Source of the DNA: Leucobacter tenebrionis
Lineage (GTDB): Bacteria; Actinomycetota; Actinomycetes; Actinomycetales; Microbacteriaceae
Assembly: GCF_019884725.1 (NCBI RefSeq)
Contig: NZ_CP082322.1
Location: 2,666,001-2,730,000, forward strand
Direction of reading: 5' to 3'
Length of the DNA stretch: 64,000 nucleotides
The translations under genes and the position numbers were made by a program. Below are positions 17,445 to 24,938 of this stretch, piece by piece (position 1 is the stretch's first letter; each line of letters opens with the position of its first letter). The notes beneath the pieces are model-generated. The model saw only the letters and a program-made list of their open reading frames with translations, was not told the origin of the DNA and did no database searches.

Positions 17445-19258
17445 GTCGGCGGATCGAGGACTACGCGCTCATCGGCGACCTCCACACGGGCGCGATGGTG
17501 TCGACCGGCGGTTCCGTCGACTGGCTGTGCCTGCCGCGCTTCGATTCGCCGGCCTGCTTCGCCGCGCTGCTGGACGACGAGTCTGCGGGGCGGTGGCGCA
17601 TCGCCCCGCGGGGCGCCGAACGATGCACCCGGCGCCGCTACCGCGGCGACACCCTGATCCTCGAGACCGAGTGGGATACGCCGGACGGCCGGGTCCGGGT
17701 CACCGACTTCATGCCGGTGCGGGATCACGCCGCCGACCTGGTGCGGATCGTCGAGGGGCTCTCGGGCGAGGTGCCGATGGAGATGGATCTCGCTCTGCGC
17801 TTCGACTACGGGCACGTCGTGCCGTGGGTGACGGCCAGGGAACGCGGGGTGCACGCGGTCGCGGGGCCGGATGCCGTCCTCGTCACGGGCGATGTCGCGA
17901 TGCGCGGGGAGGATCTGCGCACGACAGCCGAGTTCACCGTTCGAGAGGGGAGTCGGGTGAGCCTGGTGCTCACCTGGTTCCAGAGCCACGAACCGCAGCC
18001 GACGCCGGCCGATCCCGAGGCGGCGCTGCGCGAGACCGAGTCGTACTGGACCCGATGGAGCGCCCAGAGCACCGCGTACGGGCCGTACCGGGACGCGGTC
18101 CAGCGCTCGCTGATCACGCTGAAAGCGCTCACCTACCAGCCGACGGGTGGGATCGTCGCCGCGCCCACGACCTCGCTGCCGGAGCAGCCGCAGGGGCCGC
18201 GGAACTGGGACTACCGGTACTGCTGGCTCCGCGACGCGACCCTCGCCCTGCAGGCACTCATCACCGCGGGGTACACGGACGAGGCGCGCGCGTGGCGCGA
18301 CTGGCTGCTCAGGGCCGTCGCGGGGGATCCCGCGGAGCTCAAGATCATGTACGGCCTCGACGGGAGGCGACGGCTCCCCGAGGAGACCCTCGACTGGCTG
18401 GCCGGCTTCGACGGCGCCGCTCCCGTCCGGATAGGAAACGCGGCGGCCGACCAGTTGCAACTCGACGTGTGGGGCGAGCTGCTCGACGGCCTCGCCCTGA
18501 CACGGGAGACGATCGGCCCGGGAAGGGACGCGTGGGCGGTGCAGCGCGCGCTGATGGAGCACCTGCACGAGATCTGGGAGCAGCCCGACAACGGCCTGTG
18601 GGAGATGCGCGGCCCACGCCGCCACTTCACCCACTCCAAGCTGATGTGCTGGGTCGCGGTGGATCGCATGATCAAGAGCGCCAGGCAGCACGGACTGCCC
18701 GGGAACGTCCGCGCGTGGGAGCGGCTGCGCGCCCGCATCCGCAGGGACATCCTGGACAACGGATACGACGCCTCCATGAACTCGTTCGTGCAGTCCTACG
18801 GATCCCGGCATCTGGACGCGTCGTTGCTGATGATCCCGCGCGTGGGCTTCCTGCCCCCGGACGATCCGCGGGTCATCGGCACCATCGAGGCCATCCAGCG
18901 GGATCTCACGGAGGACGGGTTCGTGCTGCGGTACCGCCCGGAGCACAGCGACGACGGGCTGCCCGGCACCGAGGGTGTCTTCCTGGCCTGCTCATTCTGG
19001 CTGGTCGACGCACTGATCGGGGCCGGGCGCCGGGAGGAGGCGGAAGAACTGTTCACGCGCCTGCTCTCGCTGCGCAACGATGTCGGCCTGCTGAGCGAGG
19101 AGTGGGATGTTCGCGGATCCCGGCAGCTCGGCAACATGCCGCAGGCCTTCAGCCACCTCGCGCTGGTTCGCACGGCCTACCACTTCCTTTCCGGTGGTTC
19201 GCCGACCACCGAGGACCGCATCCCCGTCGATACCCGGAACGAGACGACCGATGAATGA
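17441..19258 (+). CDS. Glycoside hydrolase family 15 enzyme (glucoamylase/trehalase-like)
   Basis: The 605-aa protein begins at GTG 17441, whose last two bases are part of the SDR stop (GTGA), indicating translational coupling. The N-terminal beta-sandwich starts IEDYALIGDLHTGAMVSTGG with SVDWLCLPRFDSPACFA following. The (alpha/alpha)6 domain contains PRNWDYRYCWLRDATLAL near residue 255, the GH15 substrate-binding signature, and LSEEWDVRGSRQLGNMPQAF near 550, carrying the catalytic base Glu. Intracellular bacterial members without signal peptide, as here, include glucoamylase-like enzymes and actinobacterial trehalases. The neighbours SDR and copper-binding protein do not settle the substrate. 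Confidence 0.9.
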   Translation: MSRRIEDYALIGDLHTGAMVSTGGSVDWLCLPRFDSPACFAALLDDESAGRWRIAPRGAERCTRRRYRGDTLILETEWDTPDGRVRVTDFMPVRDHAADLVRIVEGLSGEVPMEMDLALRFDYGHVVPWVTARERGVHAVAGPDAVLVTGDVAMRGEDLRTTAEFTVREGSRVSLVLTWFQSHEPQPTPADPEAALRETESYWTRWSAQSTAYGPYRDAVQRSLITLKALTYQPTGGIVAAPTTSLPEQPQGPRNWDYRYCWLRDATLALQALITAGYTDEARAWRDWLLRAVAGDPAELKIMYGLDGRRRLPEETLDWLAGFDGAAPVRIGNAAADQLQLDVWGELLDGLALTRETIGPGRDAWAVQRALMEHLHEIWEQPDNGLWEMRGPRRHFTHSKLMCWVAVDRMIKSARQHGLPGNVRAWERLRARIRRDILDNGYDASMNSFVQSYGSRHLDASLLMIPRVGFLPPDDPRVIGTIEAIQRDLTEDGFVLRYRPEHSDDGLPGTEGVFLACSFWLVDALIGAGRREEAEELFTRLLSLRNDVGLLSEEWDVRGSRQLGNMPQAFSHLALVRTAYHFLSGGSPTTEDRIPVDTRNETTDE

Positions 19259-19277
19259 AACACGCAAGGAGGATGAA

Positions 19278-19682
19278 ATGTCGATCATGGAACAGATGAT
19301 GTCCACCCACCCTGCGGCGAGCTCCGGTGCTCTCCGCGATGAGGTGCTGCGCTGCGTCGAGGCATGCGCGGAGTGCGCTCAGTCGTGCGCGGCGTGCGCC
19401 GACGCATGCCTGGGAGAGGAGATGGTGGCGGACCTCGTCGAGTGCATCCGGAAGAACCTCGATTGCGCCGATATCTGTGCGGTGACCGCCGCTTTGCTGG
19501 TCCGCCAGACCGGATCGAACGGGGACGTGCAGCGCGCGCAGCTCGAGGCGTGCCGCGCGGCCTGCGCCTCGTGCGCTGAGGAGTGCGAGAAGCACGCCGA
19601 GATGCACGAGCACTGCCGTGTGTGCGCCGAGGCCTGTCGCCGCTGCGAGCAGGCCTGCGCTGGCATGCTCGGGGTTCTCTGA
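19278..19682 (+). CDS. Four-helix-bundle copper-storage protein (DUF326/Csp-like)
   Basis: The 134-aa protein starts at ATG 19278 behind a near-perfect AAGGAGG; an upstream in-frame ATG at 19251 overlaps the GH15 gene. It is very Cys-rich: VLRCVEACAECAQSCAACAD, then CIRKNLDCADICAV, RAACASCAEECEKHAEMHEH and CRVCAEACRRCEQACAG, the spacing of Cys-lined helices in Csp copper-storage proteins. These bind many Cu(I) ions inside a four-helix bundle. There is no signal peptide, so it resembles cytosolic Csp3. The gene lies 19 bp after GH15, apparently in one operon with SDR and GH15. Confidence 0.88.
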   Translation: MSIMEQMMSTHPAASSGALRDEVLRCVEACAECAQSCAACADACLGEEMVADLVECIRKNLDCADICAVTAALLVRQTGSNGDVQRAQLEACRAACASCAEECEKHAEMHEHCRVCAEACRRCEQACAGMLGVL

Positions 19683-19766
19683 GGGCGGCCGGCGCGGCGC
19701 GTCGCCCGCAACGGATCAGGCGGGTTCTTGCGCGGCGAAGGCGTCGCGCCGGCTTCCGATCCCTGA

Positions 19767-19883
19767 CTAGCAGGGAGGCTCGCCGACGGTGATCCAGTCG
19801 TAGCCGTCAGCGCTCTCCCACTCCGGACCGGGCGCGAAGACCATGCCCGAAGTCGGGTGCACAACGCTGTCCACCGTGATCAT
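19767..19883 (-). CDS. Putative 38-residue protein
   Basis: A 39-codon frame on the minus strand from ATG 19883 to TAG, preceded at 7 bases by a strong AAGGAGG (in GGGAAGGAGGACATC). The product begins MITVDSVVHPTSGMVFAPG and ends in ITVGEPPC; it is acidic, Trp-containing, with a C-terminal Cys and no transmembrane segment. I do not recognise it. The perfect RBS and reasonable codon use favour a real small gene; it lies alone in a 514-bp region between the Csp gene and a hypothetical membrane protein. The rest of that region (19884-20196) shows no supported gene, and 19688-19753 holds a GC-rich inverted repeat that may end the Csp transcript. Confidence 0.45.
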   Translation of the reverse strand: MITVDSVVHPTSGMVFAPGPEWESADGYDWITVGEPPC

Positions 19884-20196
19884 GATGTCCTCCTTCCCGA
19901 TCGTCCTCGACCGGGGCACCATGCCCGGAACGAGGGCGGTGATCATCCTGGTGCGCGATGCAACGCCGGATCCCCGATCGTTATTCCCGGCTCCCGGCTT
20001 GGGAGGAGAGAGATCAGACCGCTTGCCTCGATGAGCCTGCGCATTGCTTGCTCGTGTACCTGCGGGACGATGGCGGGAGCCGCAAACGAAGGGGAGAGGA
20101 TCGCCACTCTATCGCCCAGCCGCGCCTTTGGTGGGTGAACGAGTCTTCCCATAGCGAGGAAGCTTATCCAGGACGACGGGACGAGAACCAGAGCCG

Positions 20197-20757
20197 CTAT
20201 TGGATCGAGTGCCTCCGCCAGCGACGATCATTCACCAACTCGGTGTTAACCGTATCCGCAACTCTCCTCCGAGCTGCAGCTTCGGCTTCGCACAGGGGCT
20301 TGGCCTCATCAGTATCGACAGCGTCTGGGTGGGTTTCTTGCACGATGTATGCGAACTCGTCGAGTTTCGCCTCGAACGATTCCAAGCTCCCCTGCCACTC
20401 GGAGAACGCCTCAGAGACCCTGCTCGACCCGTAAGCGCTCACGATCGCGCGAGCCCGGACTCTTTGCGCCCGGTCCGGCTTGCTCGTTCCACGGAGGGGC
20501 GTATCGACGAGGTAGTAGCCACTCTCGAGCAGGTCATGTGTGCGGTCCATGACCCAGAGCCCGTGTCCTTCGATGAGCTCCATCAGCTCCAGATACATTT
20601 CGCTTCGTTTCGCCCGGTCGTCCCGTTTTCGCTGTTGCCGACCGGTAGCTGCGGGCACGAGTACGGCGAGTAACGACACCAACAGCGCAGCGAGCGCGAG
20701 AATCAAGGCGAACGGATCCCCCGACTCGGCAGACGGGGTCGGAGCTGCCGTAAACAT
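20197..20757 (-). CDS. Hypothetical membrane-anchored protein
   Basis: The 186-aa protein has one strong hydrophobic segment near its start (FALILALAALLVSLLAVLVP, residues about 16-36), followed by a basic stop-transfer (GRQQRKRDDRAKR) and a long soluble, charged, mostly helical domain containing two Trp-rich spots (GLWVMDRTHD and FSEWQGSLESFEAKLDEF). No known domain is recognised. The coding stretch is less GC-rich than its neighbours, which could mark recent acquisition. It is an isolated gene with no strong RBS visible near ATG 20757. Confidence 0.6.
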   Translation of the reverse strand: MFTAAPTPSAESGDPFALILALAALLVSLLAVLVPAATGRQQRKRDDRAKRSEMYLELMELIEGHGLWVMDRTHDLLESGYYLVDTPLRGTSKPDRAQRVRARAIVSAYGSSRVSEAFSEWQGSLESFEAKLDEFAYIVQETHPDAVDTDEAKPLCEAEAAARRRVADTVNTELVNDRRWRRHSIQ

Positions 20758-20930
20758 GCGAGAGATACTACACCGGGCGAGCGCGCCCGGTGGAGGGACG
20801 ACGCAATCGGCGCTTCAGCGCTGATTCCGCAGGGTGCGACCGTCGGCTAAGACGTGGTGGTGGCCGTGATCAAGAGGATCGGGTGACGTTGGATCCGGAG
20901 ACACTTACTGCTCCCGGCTACCATCGAGCC

Positions 20931-21437
20931 ATGACCTTCTTCGCGACACTGGCCTCACCCGTGGGCGTCATCGGAGTGGTCAGCACCGGCACCGCGGTCA
21001 CCGGCGTGGGGTGGCGGATGCAGCCGCCCTCGGACGCAGCCGAGACCGGCGGCGCGCACGCCGATCCGCTGCTCGGTGAGGCGCTCGCGCAGCTGCGGGC
21101 GTACTTCGCGGGGCAGCTGACCGAGTTCGACCTGCCGTTCGACCTCGGCCCCCAGTCGGCTTCGGCCGCCGCCGTGCTCGCCGCCCTGCACGAGACGGTG
21201 GGATTCGGCGAGACCGTCACCTACGGCGAACTCGCCGCGCGCAGCGGCAGCGGAGTGCCGGCCCGCGGCATCGGCTCCATCATGGGCGCCAACTCGATCC
21301 CGATCATCGTGCCCTGCCACCGCGTCGTGGCCGGCGACGGGCTGGGCGGGTACTCCGGAGGCGACCCCGGAGAGGGACTGATCACCAAACGATGGCTGCT
21401 CGAGCACGAGGGTGCGCTGCCGACTGCCCTGTTCTGA
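20931..21437 (+). CDS. ogt: Methylated-DNA-[protein]-cysteine S-methyltransferase
   Basis: The 168-aa protein has the family's C-terminal DNA-binding/active-site domain: VTYGELAARSG, then GSIMGANSIPIIVPCHRVVA, with the PCHRV motif holding the methyl-acceptor Cys near residue 130, and GGYSGG afterwards. It directly removes alkyl groups from O6-alkylguanine in a suicide reaction. ATG 20931 gives a usual N-terminus (MTFFATLASPVGVIGVV); the frame is open further upstream, but no RBS supports an earlier start. Monocistronic; the last bases are followed by a GC-rich inverted repeat around 21440-21465. Confidence 0.92.
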   Translation: MTFFATLASPVGVIGVVSTGTAVTGVGWRMQPPSDAAETGGAHADPLLGEALAQLRAYFAGQLTEFDLPFDLGPQSASAAAVLAALHETVGFGETVTYGELAARSGSGVPARGIGSIMGANSIPIIVPCHRVVAGDGLGGYSGGDPGEGLITKRWLLEHEGALPTALF

Positions 21438-21548
21438 GCGCGGCCGCCGCGAGCCGCGGCCGCCGATCCCGCGAGCCGCGTCCGCGGATCCTGCCGATCC
21501 CGCGGAGCTTGCGGACCGAAGCACGCATATGCTCGGGATCCGGTCCGC

Positions 21549-24305
21549 TCACACGCCGCGCAGGTAGTCGCCGAGATCCCGCACCTCGAAGTTCGCGCGC
21601 CCCTCGAGCGCCGCGAGGGCCTGCATGCCCGGCGTCTCGTGCCCGCGCACGAAGCGCCAGTCGCCGATGAGGTAGAGCTTGCGCTTCGCTCGCGTCATCG
21701 CGACGTTCAGCAGCTTCGCGGCCGAGACGGCGCGTTTCGGCCCTCGGAGATCGGCCGCCGCGACCCAGCGCGGGCGGTTGTCCTGCATGAGATCGAAGAT
21801 CACGGTGTCGAACTCGCGCCCCTGGAAGCGGTGCGAGGTGCCCGCCTCGAAACCGAGGCCCCGCGCGCGGAGCCCCCGCTGCACCGCGGTCGCCTGGGGC
21901 GCGTAGGGGGTGACGTAGCCGACCGATCCCGAACCTCCCGATCCCGCGCCGATCGATCCCGAACCTCCCGATCCCGCGCCGATGCCCGCCGCGAGAGCGA
22001 CCGCGGCCTCCGCGGTGCGCTCGCACCGCCAGCTGCCGCTCACGCGCGAGAACTCGCGCCCGGCGAGCGCGGAGGTGTCGAGGAAGGTGATCACCGGATC
22101 GCCGCTCTCGTCCTCACCCTGGTGGCTCTCGAGCAGTCCGTCGTAGCAGAACTCGTTGACGGTGTCGGCGATGATCGGCGGGTAGCGGTACTGGCGCGAG
22201 ATGGCCACGCAGCGGGGGTGCCGCTCGGCGCTCGCCCGGTCGGTGATGCCGGCGAGGGCGAAGACGTCGTGGGTGCGCCAGCGCACGAGTTCGAGCTGAT
22301 CCTCGTCCTCGCCGTCGTCCGCCTCGGCCTCGGCGATCGGCGCGTTCTGCAGGAAGTCGCCCACGATCGCGAGTGTCGTGTCGGCCTTCGCCGCCGCATA
22401 GACGACGGCCGCGGCCTCCGCGCTCGCCGCCTCGTCGATGATCACGACATCGAAGCGGCGCTGCAGCAGCGCCGGGTTGAAGCTCAGCGAGGTGAGGGTG
22501 GTGGCGATCACGGGAGCGGTGGCCAGCAGATCCTGCTTCTTCTGCTCGAACTCGTCGGCGAGGCGCTTCTTCCGGTTCTCGAGCTCCTTCCGCTCCTCGT
22601 CCAGCTCGGTGACGCGATCCAGCAGCGCGTCGAACATCCCCACGAGGTCCCAGTGCCCGCTCTCGCGCAGTTCGCGATAGGCGTCGTCGCTCCAGCCGTC
22701 GGCTTCCACGGTGCTGCGCAGTTCGGCGCCGCGCTCGCGCAGGGTCCGGATCCGCTCCTGCTCGCTCCGTCGCCGCGCCCGCAGCTTCTCCGCCTCGGTG
22801 AGGAGCTCGTCGCGCCGTTGCGCCTGCTGCTCGAGGAATGCGCGGCGCGGCTCGCGCTCCCGAAGGTCGTCGGCGATGCTCTGCAGGGCGGTGTCGGCCC
22901 GCCGCAGTGCTTCGCGGGCCTGCTGGTCCTGAGCCAGCATCTCGGAGACCGCTCCGCCCGCTTCGAGGCTCGCGAGCCTGTGCCGGCGGCCCACCCACGG
23001 GAGAAGCCGGGCCGCGGCCGACTCCAGCCGCAGCTCCGCGGCCTGCTGACGGGCACGAGCGGCGTCGATCTCGTGCGCCAGGCGCGTCAGTTCGCCGGCG
23101 CTCGACTCGCGCTGCGCAGCCCAGCGGGAGCGGGCCTCGAGCAGCCCCTCGTATTCGGCGCGCGCCGCCGCGATCTCGTCGTCGAGCCCGGCGAACGCCG
23201 CCGCCTCGCTCGCGCGCTTCGCGATCTCCTGCTCGAGCCGCTCGCACGATTCCTCGAACTCTCCGAGCCGCGCCAGGGTCGCGGCGAGTTCGTCGCGCAG
23301 CGGCTCCGTCCGTCGCGCCCGCCGCACCGCCTCGATATCGACCTCGAGGCGGATCAGCTCGTCGTGGACGTCCTGCTCCCGCCCGCGGTCGGCGTGCTCG
23401 CTGTTGCTCCGCAGCTGCTCGTCGATCTCCTTCAAGCGCTCGTCGTGTCGCGTCAGCACCGCGGCGGCCTTCTCGAGGAGCAGGAACTCGTGGTCGCGCA
23501 CGGAGCCCAGCACCCTGTCGAGATCCTTCGGGCTGTGCCGGATCACGCGGCCGGGCTCCACCATGCCGAGGCCGTATGCGGTGTCGTCCTCGACGAGGCT
23601 CTTGAGCACGTTGTCGACCGCGACGTTCGTGTGCGACGTGACGAGCACGGACTGCCCGAGGGCGAGCGCACGGTGCACCGCGCTCGTGATGACCGTGGTC
23701 TTGCCCGTGCCCGGCGGCCCCCAGACGAAGAACCCGCCCGGCGCGGTCATCGCGGCCAGGGCGCGCTGCTGGCCGGGGTTGAGCGCGCGATCGGACGGCA
23801 GGTGGCCGGGGCTCCACGGCGTCAGAGGAGCGGCGCGGCCCGACCAGAGATCGAGAGCGCGCGGGCCGCGATCCATCCCCGCGATCGCGTCGCGCCACTG
23901 CTGCGCGAAGGCGACGTCGCTGCGCTCGACTCGGAAGGCGCGCACCCTCACCGCATCGGCGAGCGCCTCCTGCGCCTCGGGCGGGATCGTGAGCCGCAGC
24001 AGCCCGTTCCGCGAGTGATAGGCGCGGTACTCGACCCTGTGCCGGTTCTCGACGCGGTTCGGGTCGAGGGCGTCGTCGACCAGGTAGAAGTGCGATTCCT
24101 TCCAGAAGACCCCGCGCGGCGTGCCCACGACGACGGAGAGCTCCGTGGTCGACGGCTTCCAGGCGGCGGACGGAGCGGGCAGCTCGACGCCGCGGCTCGC
24201 GCTGATCGCCTGCGCCAGCTTCGCCTCGGCCGCGGCCAGCGTCTTCGCGTGCAACTCGCCCCACTCGAGCGGCTGCCGCTGGTCCGTCGAGCCATCTGCA
24301 GTCAC
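21549..24305 (-). CDS. Large SF1-type AAA helicase/ATPase (UPF1-like)
   Basis: The 918-aa protein has an N-terminal domain of about 180 residues, Walker A GPPGTGKTTVIT near residue 196, SHTNVAVDNVL (motif Ia), a long Arg/Glu-rich coiled-coil insertion (about 270-590), motif II DVVIIDEAASAEA near 610, motif III GDFLQNAPI, SRQYRYPP (motif IV-like), and late motifs SHRFQGREFDTVIFDL and NVAMTRAKRKLYLIG. This order is that of AAA_11/AAA_12 SF1 helicases related to UPF1/DNA2. Isolated bacterial members act on DNA or RNA, and some belong to defence loci; nothing adjacent suggests a defence system. A duplicated Gly/Ser insert lies between motifs IV and V (see repeat at 21924). Confidence 0.87.
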   Translation of the reverse strand: MTADGSTDQRQPLEWGELHAKTLAAAEAKLAQAISASRGVELPAPSAAWKPSTTELSVVVGTPRGVFWKESHFYLVDDALDPNRVENRHRVEYRAYHSRNGLLRLTIPPEAQEALADAVRVRAFRVERSDVAFAQQWRDAIAGMDRGPRALDLWSGRAAPLTPWSPGHLPSDRALNPGQQRALAAMTAPGGFFVWGPPGTGKTTVITSAVHRALALGQSVLVTSHTNVAVDNVLKSLVEDDTAYGLGMVEPGRVIRHSPKDLDRVLGSVRDHEFLLLEKAAAVLTRHDERLKEIDEQLRSNSEHADRGREQDVHDELIRLEVDIEAVRRARRTEPLRDELAATLARLGEFEESCERLEQEIAKRASEAAAFAGLDDEIAAARAEYEGLLEARSRWAAQRESSAGELTRLAHEIDAARARQQAAELRLESAAARLLPWVGRRHRLASLEAGGAVSEMLAQDQQAREALRRADTALQSIADDLREREPRRAFLEQQAQRRDELLTEAEKLRARRRSEQERIRTLRERGAELRSTVEADGWSDDAYRELRESGHWDLVGMFDALLDRVTELDEERKELENRKKRLADEFEQKKQDLLATAPVIATTLTSLSFNPALLQRRFDVVIIDEAASAEAAAVVYAAAKADTTLAIVGDFLQNAPIAEAEADDGEDEDQLELVRWRTHDVFALAGITDRASAERHPRCVAISRQYRYPPIIADTVNEFCYDGLLESHQGEDESGDPVITFLDTSALAGREFSRVSGSWRCERTAEAAVALAAGIGAGSGGSGSIGAGSGGSGSVGYVTPYAPQATAVQRGLRARGLGFEAGTSHRFQGREFDTVIFDLMQDNRPRWVAAADLRGPKRAVSAAKLLNVAMTRAKRKLYLIGDWRFVRGHETPGMQALAALEGRANFEVRDLGDYLRGV
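21924..21983 (+). repeat. Two identical 30-bp tandem repeats inside the helicase gene
   Basis: Bases 21924-21953 and 21954-21983 are identical; each begins CGATCCCGAACCTCCCGATC. On the minus strand the array encodes two copies of IGAGSGGSGS, a flexible Gly/Ser linker between VALAAG and GYVTPYAPQ in the helicase C-terminal RecA domain. Copy number changes would stay in frame. Confidence 0.85.
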
Positions 24306-24356
24306 ACTCCGACCCTACTGCGCGCGCGGAAGGGCGACCACCGGCGACCCCCGCGA

Positions 24357-24770
24357 CTACTCCAGCTGGGCGGCGAGACCGGCGGCATCCTGCTGTATCC
24401 AGTACTCGACGATCATCCCCTCGTGCACCCGGTACACCGCGCTGCCCAGAGTCTCGATCGGCCGCCCGGTCGGCTCCCGTCCGTCGATGAGACCGGCGTG
24501 GTGCCCGTGCTGCACCCAGCGCGCGTAGCCCCTGTCGCCGTCGATCAGCAGTTCGTCGACGGTGAACGCGAAGGCGCCGAACATCTCGATCATCTCCTCG
24601 ACGTGCTCGGCGTAGTTCGCGGGCGTGCGCTCGAGGGTCTCGCGGGCCCCGGCGCGCATCTGGTGCGCGAGCACGACGGGCGCCAGGAACTCGGGGGCGC
24701 GCTGCGGCGACCGCCCGCTGCGAACCTCGTCGAGAAATCCGCGGATGGTGGCTTCGGTGCTCCTCGTCAT
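24357..24770 (-). CDS. SnoaL-like (NTF2-fold) protein
   Basis: The 137-aa protein runs from ATG 24770 to TAG 24357. Although the same frame stays open far upstream, only the part from MTRSTEATIRGFLDEVRSG resembles a protein family; the rest is antisense to the P450 and following genes. HVEEMIEMFGAFAFTVDELL and ETLGSAVYRVHEGMIVEYW fit the cone-shaped NTF2 fold of SnoaL-like proteins, which are often small hydrolases, isomerases or polyketide cyclases. No catalytic assignment is possible. Divergent from the P450 gene across 168 bp. Confidence 0.75.
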   Translation of the reverse strand: MTRSTEATIRGFLDEVRSGRSPQRAPEFLAPVVLAHQMRAGARETLERTPANYAEHVEEMIEMFGAFAFTVDELLIDGDRGYARWVQHGHHAGLIDGREPTGRPIETLGSAVYRVHEGMIVEYWIQQDAAGLAAQLE

Positions 24771-24900
24771 ACCGCCCAGGTTATCTGCCGCGGCCGTGTC
24801 CGCCGCTGCGAGGCGACCCACCCGCTTACCACAACGGCCGGTCTCGCGCGCCCCCTTGGCAGCGCCTTCCCGGCCCTGCCAATCTGATGCCACACCGAGT

Positions 24901-24918
24901 GCCGCCCGTCCGGGCGGC
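24901..24918 (+). promoter_or_regulatory. Perfect 8-bp-stem hairpin just upstream of the P450 RBS
   Basis: GCCGCCCG (24901-24908) and CGGGCGGC (24911-24918) form a perfect GC stem with a 2-base loop, ending about 10 bases before the GAAAGGA RBS of the P450 gene. It could be a binding site or a structured leader element. Confidence 0.35.
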
Positions 24919-24938
24919 CGCCCGAGAAAGGACCACCG

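Noticed and set aside
20758-20930. Longer N-terminus for the methyltransferase (GTG or ATG from 20790)
   Set aside because: The extra residues do not resemble the family and no RBS supports the earlier start.
21639-24887. Very long open frame (over 1000 codons) on the plus strand opposite the SF1 helicase
   Set aside because: It is antisense to a gene with all helicase motifs; its composition (Arg/Leu/Gly/Val-rich, no motifs) is what a GC-rich shadow frame gives.
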